DNA of 64,000 nt, taken from contig NZ_JADBGG010000006.1 in assembly GCF_014873765.1 (NCBI RefSeq), positions 1 through 64,000 of the forward strand. The letters run 5' to 3'. The DNA comes from Desulfomicrobium macestii. Lineage in GTDB: Bacteria > Desulfobacterota > Desulfovibrionia > Desulfovibrionales > Desulfomicrobiaceae. Below are positions 8,244 through 21,139 of this stretch, piece by piece (position 1 is the stretch's first letter; the number at the start of each line of letters is the position of its first letter). Under the pieces are notes generated by a model, which did not search any database, was not told the origin of the DNA, and saw only the letters and a program-made list of their open reading frames with translations. A program made the position numbers and the translations under genes.

Positions 8244-8921
8244 TCAGCCGTGACAGATGACGCCGTCGCGCACCCGCACCAGGGTGTCGGCCCGAGCGGC
8301 GATGTCGGCGCTGTGCGTGACCAAAATGATGGTCTTGCCCTTTTGGACGAGATCTTCAAGCACGCCAAGCACCTCCGCCTCCGCCGCCGAATCCAGGTTC
8401 CCCGTGGGCTCGTCCATGAGCAGCACCGGCGGATCGTTGGCCAGGGCCCGAGCAATGGCCACGCGCTGCTGCTGCCCCCCGGAGAGCTGCCCCGGCTTGG
8501 CATTTGTCTTGTCCGAGAGCCCGACCAGCGCCAGCAGTTCCTCGGCCCGCTCTTTTTGCCGGGCCTCGGACGCGGCGGCCAGCATCAGGGCCGTTTCCAC
8601 GTTTTCCCGGGCCGTGAGGCTCTGCAGCAGGTTGAAGAACTGGAACACGAACCCGATCTTGCACGAACGCAACGCGGCCAGTTCGCTGTCCCCAAGCGTG
8701 AACATGTCCTGCCCGTCGAGATCGACCCGCCCGCTGCTGGGACGGTCCAGCCCCCCGAGCAGATGCATGAGCGTCGATTTGCCGTGCCCCGAGGGGCCGA
8801 CGATGCAGGTCAGGCCGCCACGCGCGATTTCAAGATCCACGCCGCGCAGGGCCTGGGTCAGGCTTGCGCCCTGGCCATAGGTCTTGGTCAGACCCTGGGC
8901 CTTAATGATTGAATCATTCAT
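8244..8921 (-). CDS. ABC transporter ATP-binding protein (LolD/MacB type)
   Basis: The 225-residue ATPase has Walker [10 protein letters not shown], the signature [15 protein letters not shown], Walker [12 protein letters not shown] and a switch histidine in LVTHS. The sequence class (GLTKTYGQG start, [30 protein letters not shown]) is the MacB/LolD/FtsE group that powers FtsX-like permeases rather than substrate import. The start at 8921 overlaps the end of the permease gene by 8 bases. It is the last gene of a leftward operon. The cargo is not evident; extraction of a lipoprotein or export of a peptide are both possible. Confidence 0.88.
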   Translation of the reverse strand: MNDSIIKAQGLTKTYGQGASLTQALRGVDLEIARGGLTCIVGPSGHGKSTLMHLLGGLDRPSSGRVDLDGQDMFTLGDSELAALRSCKIGFVFQFFNLLQSLTARENVETALMLAAASEARQKERAEELLALVGLSDKTNAKPGQLSGGQQQRVAIARALANDPPVLLMDEPTGNLDSAAEAEVLGVLEDLVQKGKTIILVTHSADIAARADTLVRVRDGVICHG

Positions 8922-10071
8922 AGCTGATGGCCTCCACCGGTGAAAGTCTGGACGCGCGCCAGGCGGGATAGAGCCCGGAGAGCATGGCGATGAGCGTCGA
9001 AAAAAGCACGGCCCCGGCCAGCATGAGCGGATCGACTCCGCCCTGCGCGCCCTTGACGAAAGACGATGCCGCGTTCTGGCTGATGAGCGGAGTCGCGAGC
9101 ATGGACGCCACAAGACCCAGCGCGGCCCCGCCGATGCCGCCCAGCAGTCCGTAGATCCCGGATTCGAGCAGGAAGAGGCGAAAGATCGTCCCTCTGGTCG
9201 CGCCCATGGCCTGCAGAATGCCGATCTCGCGCTTGCGCTCGTAGGTCGCGGTCATCATGGTGTTGACGATGCCAAAAGCCGCCGCCAGCACGGCCACCGC
9301 CGCGATGAGCTGCAGGGTCACGCTGACCGTGCCCACGATGGACAGGACCGAGGCCAACATCTGCTTGTCCGAGACCACGCCCAGGCTCACCACTTCCTTG
9401 ATCTTGAGAGCATAGGCATCGACCTCTTCCAGGCGGTCCACCCGCACCGCCACGTACGAGACGCGGTCCTGCTGATCGTACAGCGTCTGCGCCACCGGCA
9501 GGGACAGGAACACGGTCAGGTCGTCCTTGCCGCCCGTCTCTTCGAGCACCCCGAGCACCGGCAGCTGCGTCCCGCGGATCGTCACTTCCCCGCCCGGCCC
9601 AAGGCCGAACTGCCCGGCCACCACCGCGCCGAGCAGCGCGCCATGTTCGCCTGGGGCGTTGAAATAGCGCCCATCCGAGACACGCCACCCCTTGAACGGC
9701 AGTGACTCCTCGGTCGGAACGCCCAGCACGGAGACCGGGCGGTTCTGGATGGCCGAACGCTCAGCCAGGAAGGGAATAGCAGTCATGCCGGGGATTGCGC
9801 GGATGGCCCCGACCTCTTCGGCGGTGATGGTGGTCGGCAACTGTTCACCGGTCAGGATCGAGACCTGCTCGAAGGCGCAGCTGCCTTTGGGAGTGACAAC
9901 CAGATTCGCGCCCAGGGCGGCGGACTCCTTGCTGATCTGCGCCGTGAGGCTTCCGCCAAGCGCCACGAAGGTTACAAAAGAGGCCATGCCGATGACGATG
10001 CCCAGCAAGGTGAAGACGAACCGCCCCCTGCGACGGACGATGTTCTTGAAAACAAGTTTGGCCGGGGTCAT
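8914..10071 (-). CDS. FtsX/MacB-like ABC permease
   Basis: The 385-residue protein has one N-terminal helix (RFVFTLLGIVIGMASFVTFVAL), a large extracytoplasmic MacB-type periplasmic core domain (roughly residues 45-255) and three C-terminal helices, ending [21 protein letters not shown], the typical FtsX-family tail. Such permeases use ATP-driven movement to act on periplasmic substrates. It overlaps both the ATPase gene (8 bases) and the upstream lipoprotein gene (4 bases), so all three are coupled. Confidence 0.85.
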   Translation of the reverse strand: MTPAKLVFKNIVRRRGRFVFTLLGIVIGMASFVTFVALGGSLTAQISKESAALGANLVVTPKGSCAFEQVSILTGEQLPTTITAEEVGAIRAIPGMTAIPFLAERSAIQNRPVSVLGVPTEESLPFKGWRVSDGRYFNAPGEHGALLGAVVAGQFGLGPGGEVTIRGTQLPVLGVLEETGGKDDLTVFLSLPVAQTLYDQQDRVSYVAVRVDRLEEVDAYALKIKEVVSLGVVSDKQMLASVLSIVGTVSVTLQLIAAVAVLAAAFGIVNTMMTATYERKREIGILQAMGATRGTIFRLFLLESGIYGLLGGIGGAALGLVASMLATPLISQNAASSFVKGAQGGVDPLMLAGAVLFSTLIAMLSGLYPAWRASRLSPVEAISYE

Positions 10072-10454
10072 TTAAGGGCCCCCAGATTGTGCTGCCGCAG
10101 GGTTTGTATCGTCTCCGCCTTGAACAGATAGCCCGACGCGTCCTTGACCATAACTCCTGTGACCCTGACTTCATCGCCAATGGCGGGCCGCGTGTCGCCA
10201 AGCCTGACCGGAAGAAGCGCCTTGGTGCAGCCCGGGCTTGCACACTTCAATTCGCCCAAGTCCATGATGCCCATGACGTTCGGATCCGAGCTGGAATAAG
10301 CATAGGCGATCCCGATGACATCCATGGATCCGCTGAAGGCGCCGGGATCAGACACCACCTGCCCCACACCCAGAGGCGGACTGATTTTTTCACAGCCCGT
10401 GACAAACAGGGCCATGCCGACCAGAAAGATTCCGCAAAACATGACAATGCGCAT
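10068..10454 (-). CDS. Lipoprotein with OB-fold-like domain
   Basis: The 128-residue precursor has a signal peptide with lipobox LFVTGC, giving a lipid-anchored mature protein of about 109 residues. The mature sequence (DVIGIAYAYS, VMGIMDLGELKCASPGCTKALLPVRLG, IGDEVRVTGVMVKD) looks like a small beta-barrel; two cysteines in KCASPGCTK could bind metal or form a disulfide. I do not recognise the family. Its gene overlaps the ABC permease by 4 bases, so it is likely the partner or substrate-binding component of that transporter. Confidence 0.7.
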   Translation of the reverse strand: MRIVMFCGIFLVGMALFVTGCEKISPPLGVGQVVSDPGAFSGSMDVIGIAYAYSSSDPNVMGIMDLGELKCASPGCTKALLPVRLGDTRPAIGDEVRVTGVMVKDASGYLFKAETIQTLRQHNLGALK

Positions 10455-10544
10455 GAATTCACTCCTGAAAAGAAAATGGAATACGATCGCCGAATTGCGA
10501 CGCTGCGCGCACCGGCGGCTTCAAAAAAGAGAATCGGGAAAGGA

Positions 10545-10892
10545 TCAGGTGAATTCAGGAGGAAATTCGGCGGCGCGCAAAAGCGGGTCCGGCGCAGCCA
10601 GGACGAGCTGCCACTCGAAACGGCTCGCGGTGCGGCTGACGGTCACGGGGAAACCCTGTTCGGGCAGAAACGAAAGAAAGCCGGAAATCATCCCGCAGAC
10701 CGAATCGGCGCACTCGGCCGTCGCGGTGGCAGGCTCCGGAGAGCAGTCCTCGCTGCAGCAGGCCTTTTCCAGGCCGTGCAGGAAAACCACAGTGGATATG
10801 GAGACGGACATGAGGGTGAACGCAAGCAGCGGCACCAGGACGACTCCGAAGAGACGACCTTGCAACATGCTTATGTGTCCGCGTTGGCTCAT
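10545..10892 (-). CDS. Small membrane-anchored protein, unknown
   Basis: From ATG 10892 the product is about 115 residues with one N-terminal membrane segment (LFGVVLVPLLAFTLMSVSISTVVFL) and a short external region with a cysteine group (ACCSEDCS, ECADSVCGM) that could bind a metal or cluster. The family is not recognised. It lies between the TPR gene (17 bases away) and the lipoprotein gene (90 bases away) in a leftward gene group, so it is probably part of the same transport unit. The ribosome-binding site is weak, so the exact start is uncertain. Confidence 0.5.
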   Translation of the reverse strand: MSQRGHISMLQGRLFGVVLVPLLAFTLMSVSISTVVFLHGLEKACCSEDCSPEPATATAECADSVCGMISGFLSFLPEQGFPVTVSRTASRFEWQLVLAAPDPLLRAAEFPPEFT

Positions 10893-10908
10893 GGATTCAC
10901 GTCGCAGG

Positions 10909-11550
10909 TCAGTCGGCGGGGTTGGTCTTGGGGCCGAGCAGCTTCTGTCCACCGCCCACGTCCTGCGTCGTACCGGTCATCTCGCGCAGGATGTCCGCGA
11001 TGGGCGTGCCGTTGGCGTTCACAGCCCGCGGATTGACGCGCACCAGATCCTGCCAGGCCGCGATGGCACCATCCTTGTCGCCGAGGTCGTAGAGCAGCAC
11101 GATGCCGGTGTTCATGCGCGCCGTCTCATGTCCGGGGTCTACGGCGATGGCCTTGGCGAAGGCGTCCAGGGCCTTCTGGAATTCGCCCAAAGAGCGATGC
11201 ATGACGCCCATGTCGGTCAGCACGTTGGGATTGCCCGGGCTGATCTCAAGGGCACGGCTGTAAGCCTCGATGGACTTGGCGGGCTGGCCCGTGTCGAAGT
11301 AGAGGTTGCCGAGGGTGATCCAGGCGTTCACGTCCTGCGGGTTCAGGGCCACGCGGTCGGAATAGATCTTGATCTGGCCAAGCATGTCATTGCCCTGGGT
11401 CTGGGCAGGAGCTTCACCCTGCCCCTTGGTGGAATGAAAAGCCGTGCTGAAGGCGACTCCGATGAGCGCCCCGGCCATCAGGATCACGATCCCGTAAACC
11501 AGGGTATTGTTCTTTTTGCCTGGCTGCTGTTTTGTCGATGATTTTGCCAT
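10909..11550 (-). CDS. Membrane-anchored TPR protein
   Basis: From ATG 11550, behind TCTCCT (AGGAGA on the coding strand), the product is 213 residues: a basic N-terminus, one membrane helix (TLVYGIVILMAGALIGVAFSTA), then at least three tetratricopeptide repeats (AWITLGNLYFDTGQPAKSIEAY, NVLTDMGVMHRSLGEFQKALDAF, ARMNTGIVLLYDLGDKDGAIAAW). The layout resembles NrfG/CcmH-type assembly proteins, but without context that proves cytochrome work. It heads the leftward group with the small Cys-rich protein, lipoprotein and ABC exporter, and could scaffold that system. Confidence 0.75.
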   Translation of the reverse strand: MAKSSTKQQPGKKNNTLVYGIVILMAGALIGVAFSTAFHSTKGQGEAPAQTQGNDMLGQIKIYSDRVALNPQDVNAWITLGNLYFDTGQPAKSIEAYSRALEISPGNPNVLTDMGVMHRSLGEFQKALDAFAKAIAVDPGHETARMNTGIVLLYDLGDKDGAIAAWQDLVRVNPRAVNANGTPIADILREMTGTTQDVGGGQKLLGPKTNPAD

Positions 11551-11808
11551 GCATTCTCCTTGTCTGAAATTTTGACCCGGGTTCGGGCGGATACGGACCG
11601 GACCTCCCGGAACGCATCCGTGCCCCAAGCAAGCATCGGACCACACGCAGGCACCGACACTACCGCAGTTCAGCAGGAATAAATTCAAGAAAAACAAAAT
11701 CCTGCACATTGATTGCACGGCGAAACACCCAAAACTGCACATCGAACAGGACCTCGGGAGCAATGGCAAAGCGTCCATTCCAGGCGGCAATCGGCTCGAC
11801 AGACAGTA

Positions 11809-11847
11809 ACAATCCATACGGCCGTCAATATCGGCGCTCCCTACTGA
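11809..11847 (+). pseudogene. Remnant of a second dmsC 3' end
   Basis: These 39 bases match the last 13 codons of dmsC at 8067-8105 at 37 of 39 positions, and both changes are third-position (synonymous), so the reading frame still spells TIHTAVNIGAPY then TGA. Sequence upstream shows no further similarity that I can see, and a terminator-like hairpin follows 3 bases later, as in the intact operon. It is therefore a fragment of a duplicated or recombined dms operon, not a working gene. Confidence 0.75.
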
Positions 11848-11850
11848 AAA

Positions 11851-11890
11851 CCCGAAAGGGGCTTGACCACCCGGCCCAGCCCCTTCCGGG
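11851..11890 (+). terminator. Terminator-like hairpin after the dmsC remnant
   Basis: CCCGAAAGGGGCT (11851-11863) pairs with AGCCCCTTCCGGG (11878-11890) at 12 of 13 positions over a 14-base loop. Its distance from the remnant stop codon mirrors the hairpin after intact dmsC, though the stem sequence differs. Confidence 0.6.
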
Positions 11891-12261
11891 CGCATCCATT
11901 TTGACCTGCCCTGCCCGCGATTCCCAGCCCTTTCCCCGCAGCCCCGAGCCAGCGCCCCGCCCGTCGTTCCCCCGTTTGGGCCATTTGGCGAATTGCTCCA
12001 TCCTTTCATTGAGCTGCATCGAGAATGATCATCCAGGCTCACGCCCAAAAAATCCGCAAAGCAAGAGAGATGATTCTGAAACAAATGACGATTTTCTTGA
12101 ACAATCGTCTGATAGCATCTATAAATTGTTTCAATATGTCAGGTCAGACGCCGATCGGCCACTGTCATCGCGTTCGCTTATGCCACGATGCGCCAAAGCA
12201 CCTGATGCGAAGTTCCATTGCACCCGCATAAAATACGCCACCCATGGCGCGGTGACCACAA

Positions 12262-16179
<3,918 letters not shown>

Positions 16180-16183
16180 AACC

Positions 16184-17254
16184 ATGACCAGCCGCGTTGA
16201 AAAACCCGTCATCCTGATCGTGGACGACACGGAGTCCAACATCGACCTTCTGGTGGGCGTGCTCGGAGACGAATATGAACTCAGCGTGGCCATGAGCGGC
16301 CTGGAAGCGCTCGAAGCTGTGCGCGATGCCCGGCCCGACCTGATCCTGCTGGACATCATGATGCCTGGCATGGACGGCTACGAGGTCTGCCGCAAACTCA
16401 AGTCGGAGCAATCCTGGGCAAGGATTCCGGTCATTTTCATCACCGCCATGACCGAAGTCGAGGACGAGGCCAGGGGCTTTGATGTCGGCGCCATCGACTA
16501 CATCGCCAAACCCTTCTCGCCGCCCATAGTCCAGGCCCGGGTAAAAACGCACCTGGCCCTGGCCGACCAGCAGCGGACCTGCGAAAAAACCGTGGAAACA
16601 CAGGTGGCCGCGATCCGCCAGGGACAAAAGGACGCGATCTACATGATGGGACAGGCCGGCCATTACAACGACGACAACACCGGCGTGCACATCTGGCGCA
16701 TGGCCGCCTACGCCCGCGCTCTGGCCAAGGCGGCCGGGTGGACCGTGGAAGAGCAGGAGCAGATGCTCCTGGCCGCGCCAATGCATGACTCGGGGAAAAT
16801 CGGCACTCCCGACGCCATCCTGAAAAAGCCCGGCAAGCTCACGGATGAGGAATGGGTCATCATGCGGGAACACACGACCGTCGGGCACAAGATTCTCTCG
16901 GTCAGCGATGCGCCTGTCTTCCGGATGGCCGCGGAAATCGCCCTCTCCCATCACGAACGCTGGCTGGGTGGCGGCTATCCGCAAAACATCAAGGGGGAGG
17001 ACATCCCCGAATCGGCCCGCATCTCGGCCATCGCCGACGTCTTCGATGCCCTGACCATGGAGCGTCCCTACAAGGAAGCCTGGAGCGTGGACAAGGCCAT
17101 GGAATACATCCGGGACAACGCGGGGCATTTCGAGCCGCGCCTGACGAATCTGTTCATTTCCATCAGGGATGAAATCGAGCGCATCAGGGACTATTGGAAC
17201 CAGCACGAAAAGGAGGACCTCTTTACCGCCTCCCTGGACGAACTCGGCAGCTAG
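16184..17254 (+). CDS. Response regulator with HD-GYP phosphodiesterase domain
   Basis: The 356-residue protein joins a receiver domain (LIVDDTESNIDLL, phosphoacceptor Asp in LILLDIMMPGMDG, Lys in IAKPFSP) to an HD-GYP domain (HDSGKIGTPDAILKKPG, HHERWLGGGYP, ADVFDALT). HD-GYP domains hydrolyse cyclic di-GMP, so this would translate the neighbouring kinase signal into lower c-di-GMP. The second histidine motif reads HHERWLGGGYP rather than the usual HHExxDGSGYP, so one acidic residue is missing and activity may be altered. ATG 16184, 10 bases after AGGAG, is preferred; it lies just past the kinase stop. Confidence 0.9.
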   Translation: MTSRVEKPVILIVDDTESNIDLLVGVLGDEYELSVAMSGLEALEAVRDARPDLILLDIMMPGMDGYEVCRKLKSEQSWARIPVIFITAMTEVEDEARGFDVGAIDYIAKPFSPPIVQARVKTHLALADQQRTCEKTVETQVAAIRQGQKDAIYMMGQAGHYNDDNTGVHIWRMAAYARALAKAAGWTVEEQEQMLLAAPMHDSGKIGTPDAILKKPGKLTDEEWVIMREHTTVGHKILSVSDAPVFRMAAEIALSHHERWLGGGYPQNIKGEDIPESARISAIADVFDALTMERPYKEAWSVDKAMEYIRDNAGHFEPRLTNLFISIRDEIERIRDYWNQHEKEDLFTASLDELGS

Positions 17255-17408
17255 AGGGGTTCGGCGAACCGGCCGAAAATCCTCCTCCGGGACGTTCGCA
17301 CGCCCTGAAACAGCCCCAGTTCGACAGGCACTCCGCATTCGGATAAAAAACGAAAGCGGCCCGGGCCCCTTGCTGATGCCATCGGCGCCCGGGACACCTG
17401 GAGGCTCA

Positions 17409-18662
17409 ATGTACCTGACCGCCATGACCCATCGCGACGAGCTTTTCGAGCTGACCCTGCGCTGGATGAACGACGATTTCCATCCTGACGACGGAGAAAC
17501 GCTGACTCGCATATTCGTGTATGAAAGCGCCATTTCCGCCGTGATCAGCGAACGCATCCTGCGCCTGCTGGGAGGATTTTGGGGTTCCAAACTGCACGCA
17601 CGGCGAGTCCGGTTCAAGCAGGAACTGCGCGAACGTATTATCGCACATCTCGGCGCACTCACTCCGCGAATGGCTGAACTGGCGTACAGCTATCGCCAGA
17701 ACCCCAAATATTTCTTCCCCTACCTGCCCATCGATGCCCTGGTTATCACCGACCTGGACTCTCACCTGCTGGCGCTGGGCCGCATCAAACGCATGGCCCG
17801 TGTGGCGGAAAAGGTTTCGTTCAGGCTGGTGGAAGCCCTGTACAGGGAAATCCGAAGCAAGGCCCGTCACTTAGCCGAACTGCGTGCCGCGCAGGCGGGT
17901 GTGCCGCTTAACGAACTTTTGAGTTCGAAAGAGGCTATGCAGAACGATTTTGTACAGGCTGAGGAAGCCGTGGCTTGCAGTTTCATGGACAAAACCATCC
18001 ATATCGGCGCCGAATCCCTGACCATAAACGACATCGTCGGTTTCAAGATTATAGCGCCTCAGGAAACCCTTGACCGCCTTCCGGACATGCTGGGGAACGA
18101 AGCAGGGGTGCATATCGCAGAAATTGAAAAGCACACCGGCAACTACAACGCCGTAAATCTGCTGCTGGATGTTGCCCTTCCTCCCGCGAACGTGCTGACC
18201 GCCAGGCTTGCCGAAATGGATTGGGACGTGGCCCGCAGGCGGGGCCTGGACCGAGACGAGATACGGCGCAATATAGCCGGTTACGTGGAACAAGGCGCGG
18301 ATTCGGTACGCATCGAGCTCATTCTGACTACACCGGAAGAACTCATGGAGGCGGAGTTCGGCCGATCCATCCATGAACTGCGCGTACTGCGACTGCGGCA
18401 GAGGCAAAAATACCGGGGCCCCCTGGGGCAGAACGCGAGCTATCTGATCGAATACATGCTGGCCCTCGCGTCTTCGCCCACGGTCCACATTCCGGAGCTC
18501 CCCATCAAGATGTACGGCCGCTATCTGCCGGAAGAGATCTCCGCACTGAAACGCGGCCTGTACGGCAGTCCCATCGATGACGGTCTGCTCGGAGCGTTCT
18601 ATCTGCACGAGGGCCAGGCCGAACAGATTCTTCCGGTGGACAGGCTGGCCGAAGAGAGCTGA
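17409..18662 (+). CDS. Unrecognised protein with faint RelA/SpoT-like features
   Basis: From ATG 17409, behind TGGAGG, the product is about 417 residues, soluble, with no signal peptide. I do not recognise it with certainty. The middle reads INDIVGFKII, then EIEKHTGNYNAVNLLLDV, then RIELILTTPEELMEAEFG with a following IHELR, which parallels in order and spacing the DIxGxRI, nGYxSxHxxV and ExQIRTxxMxxxAExGxxxH blocks of RelA/SpoT synthetase domains, though several catalytic residues seem to be changed. It may be a degenerate nucleotidyltransferase. It follows the HD-GYP regulator by 154 bases on the same strand. Confidence 0.6.
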   Translation: MYLTAMTHRDELFELTLRWMNDDFHPDDGETLTRIFVYESAISAVISERILRLLGGFWGSKLHARRVRFKQELRERIIAHLGALTPRMAELAYSYRQNPKYFFPYLPIDALVITDLDSHLLALGRIKRMARVAEKVSFRLVEALYREIRSKARHLAELRAAQAGVPLNELLSSKEAMQNDFVQAEEAVACSFMDKTIHIGAESLTINDIVGFKIIAPQETLDRLPDMLGNEAGVHIAEIEKHTGNYNAVNLLLDVALPPANVLTARLAEMDWDVARRRGLDRDEIRRNIAGYVEQGADSVRIELILTTPEELMEAEFGRSIHELRVLRLRQRQKYRGPLGQNASYLIEYMLALASSPTVHIPELPIKMYGRYLPEEISALKRGLYGSPIDDGLLGAFYLHEGQAEQILPVDRLAEES

Positions 18663-18722
18663 ATTGTCCCCCGCCCAGGCAGCTGCGCGAGCAGTTCTTT
18701 TTAAAGCGCTGCCAAGCTGCGG

Positions 18723-19616
18723 TTAGGACTTGGCCCCCTCCTGCGACAGGGCTTCAAAACCCGCGATGACGTCGAAAAGTTCCGCGTCGATCCCGGCCTG
18801 GCGCAGGCGGTGAAAAGCCCCGGACATATCGGCCAGCAGCTCCTCGATGTTCTTCTCCGCCCGCTGCATGGCCGCCAGGCGGCTCGCGTTCTCTCCGGCC
18901 AGGGATTCGGCGCAGGCCCGGAAAAGGGACACGAAAACATATTCACGCACCAGTGCGCGCAGAGTGCGCTCCGGATCGCCCGTGATCTCTGGCAGGCTTT
19001 TTGTGGGCCATGCCATACTGCCGTAGCGCTGCCGCCACCCCCTATCCAGAGGCAGCAGCTGCAGGTGACGGGGAACGCACTGGGTGCTGGCGTTTTGGCA
19101 GTTATGAAAAAGATGCACCTGCGCGTCATAGCCGAGCCTGGACTCGACTTCGGCCAGGATGCGCCCGATGAGCGGGGTGATGGCCTCCACCGTGTTCGGC
19201 GCCGGGAACAGCCCGGCGACATCCAGATCCGCCTCCTGCAGAAAACCCTGAACCCGCTCGCCCATAGCCCAGACAACGGGAGTCTGCGGCAGACCCGCCA
19301 GGAATTTTTGGGCCTGCTCCGCCACGGCCTCGTTGAACTGCCCCACCAGGCCCTGGTCCGAGCCGAGCACGATCACACCCATCGCCCCCCCGCCGCCGGC
19401 CATGCCTCCCGCATTGGCGGCAAACTGTCGCCCCGCTTCGCGCAGCGCCAGACCAAGCCCCAGATTCACGCTTTGGGCGTACTCCTCCAGGGCTTGGACC
19501 GCCTGCTCGTAGCGGACGATATTGGACGAGGCCATGGCCTTCATGGCCCGAACCACGGAATGCAGGTCGCCGGCACTGCGGATTTTACGGCGCAGGCCTA
19601 CAGCGGTGTCGCTCAT
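18723..19616 (-). CDS. atpG: N-type F1 ATPase gamma subunit
   Basis: The 297-residue protein keeps the gamma-subunit ends: an N-terminal helix [25 protein letters not shown] and a C-terminal helix [19 protein letters not shown], which form the central rotor shaft, with a divergent middle ([16 protein letters not shown]). It would couple rotation of the c ring to the alpha/beta hexamer. It is the last gene of the leftward operon and overlaps atpA by 4 bases. The strong divergence from ordinary AtpG is normal for N-ATPases. Confidence 0.92.
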   Translation of the reverse strand: MSDTAVGLRRKIRSAGDLHSVVRAMKAMASSNIVRYEQAVQALEEYAQSVNLGLGLALREAGRQFAANAGGMAGGGGAMGVIVLGSDQGLVGQFNEAVAEQAQKFLAGLPQTPVVWAMGERVQGFLQEADLDVAGLFPAPNTVEAITPLIGRILAEVESRLGYDAQVHLFHNCQNASTQCVPRHLQLLPLDRGWRQRYGSMAWPTKSLPEITGDPERTLRALVREYVFVSLFRACAESLAGENASRLAAMQRAEKNIEELLADMSGAFHRLRQAGIDAELFDVIAGFEALSQEGAKS

Positions 19617-21139
19617 GACCGGGTCAGCCCCGCGTCGAGTAGTGCCTGCCGGGCCATGCGGACCAGGGCGGCCCGGTCATCGTCCGCCAGGCCTTCATGC
19701 TCCAGACGTTCCAGCATGGTCCCGGATACCGAAGCCACAGCCTGACGCACGGCCTGCTCGGCTTCGGCCATACGCTGCAGCGGGACAGCGCGGAACAGGC
19801 CCGAGGTCAGGGCCAGAAGCACGGCCAGTTGCTCCGGCATGGGCACAGGGGCGAATTCCGGTTGCCGCAAACAGGCCCGCAGGCGCCGTCCATGCTCCAG
19901 GGTTTCGAGGCTGGCGTCGTCGAGGCGCGCCCCGAAACGGGCAAAGCTCTCCAGCTCCTCGAACTGCGCGTAGGCCAGCTTCAGGTCCCCGGCCACCGCG
20001 CGGTAGGCTGCGCGCTGGGCTTTTCCGCCCACCCGCGAAACCGACGTACCGACATCCACGGCCGGCAGCACGCCAAGATGGAACAGCGTGGGCGAGAGGC
20101 TGATCTGCCCGTCGGTGATGGAGATGAGGTTTGTGGGAATGTAGGCGGCCATGTTCTGGGCCTCGGTCTCGATGACGGGCAGTGCGGTGAGGGAGCCGCC
20201 TCCACGTTCCGGACGCAGGTGTGTGGCCCGCTCCAGCAGCCGCGAATGGATGTAGAATATGTCGCCGGGAAAGGCCTCGCGCCCCGGAGGCCTGCGCAGC
20301 AGCAGAGACAGCTCGCGGTAGGATCGGGCGTGATGGGTCAGGTCGTCGTAGACGATGAGCACGTCGCGTCCCTGTTCCATGAAGTGTTCGGCAATGCTGG
20401 TGGCCGCGTAGGGCGCGATGTAGGACATGCCCGGCGGATCGCCGCCTTCAGCCACAACCACCACCGTGTAGCGCATGGCCCCCTTCTCCTTCAGCATGGC
20501 CACCGCCTTGGCCGTGGCCGCTGCGCGCTGCCCGATGGTGCAATAGACGCAGACGACGTTCTTGTCGTGCTGGTTGAGAATGGCGTCGAGGGCAATGGCC
20601 GACTTGCCGGTCTGGCGGTCGCCAAGGATCAGTTCGCGCTGCCCGCGTCCGATGGGAATGAGGGCGTCGACGACCTTGATGCCGGTCATCAGCGGCTCGG
20701 TCACCGGCGCGCGATCCATGTTTGGCGGAGCCGGGCGTTCGATGGGCAGGCGTTTTTCGCTGACCAGCGGCCCCAGGTTGTCCAGAGGGAGACCGAGCGG
20801 GTCGATGACCCGGCCCAGCAGCAAGTCGCCCACGGGCACGTCCATGACCCGCCCCGTACGCTCCACGGTGTCGCCCGCGCGCAGATGCCCGTGATCGCCA
20901 AGGAGCACCACGCCGATCTCCTCTGCGTCCAGGTTGAAGGCGATGCCGAAAATTCGTCCCGGAAAGGCCAGCATCTCCTCGAATTCGACTCCCGGCAGAC
21001 CCGACACCCGTGCGATGCCAGGAGAGACGCTGATGATGCTGCCGATCTCCCGTGCGTCATGCGTCGGGATAAAATCCTCGCGAGCCTTGCGCAGGTTCTG
21101 AAAGGTCCTGTCCAGGGTGCCGGCGAGGGAACAGGTCAT
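19613..21139 (-). CDS. atpA: N-type F1 ATPase alpha subunit
   Basis: The 508-residue protein has a Walker A loop GDRQTGKSA and alpha-family blocks [32 protein letters not shown] and [15 protein letters not shown], plus [27 protein letters not shown]. It forms the non-catalytic nucleotide-binding positions of the F1 head. It overlaps atpF and atpG by 4 bases each, consistent with strict translational coupling. No separate delta-subunit gene lies beside it, as is usual in N-ATPase operons. Confidence 0.95.
   Translation of the reverse strand: MTCSLAGTLDRTFQNLRKAREDFIPTHDAREIGSIISVSPGIARVSGLPGVEFEEMLAFPGRIFGIAFNLDAEEIGVVLLGDHGHLRAGDTVERTGRVMDVPVGDLLLGRVIDPLGLPLDNLGPLVSEKRLPIERPAPPNMDRAPVTEPLMTGIKVVDALIPIGRGQRELILGDRQTGKSAIALDAILNQHDKNVVCVYCTIGQRAAATAKAVAMLKEKGAMRYTVVVVAEGGDPPGMSYIAPYAATSIAEHFMEQGRDVLIVYDDLTHHARSYRELSLLLRRPPGREAFPGDIFYIHSRLLERATHLRPERGGGSLTALPVIETEAQNMAAYIPTNLISITDGQISLSPTLFHLGVLPAVDVGTSVSRVGGKAQRAAYRAVAGDLKLAYAQFEELESFARFGARLDDASLETLEHGRRLRACLRQPEFAPVPMPEQLAVLLALTSGLFRAVPLQRMAEAEQAVRQAVASVSGTMLERLEHEGLADDDRAALVRMARQALLDAGLTRS

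Larger units (their letters stand above)
11551..12261. other. Intergenic region carrying a dmsC remnant
   Basis: This 711-bp gap separates the leftward TPR gene from the rightward histidine kinase. Apart from the 39-bp dmsC remnant and its hairpin described separately, I see no convincing gene. Composition falls and becomes AT-richer from about 12040 to 12140, where the kinase promoter may lie. Confidence 0.5.
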
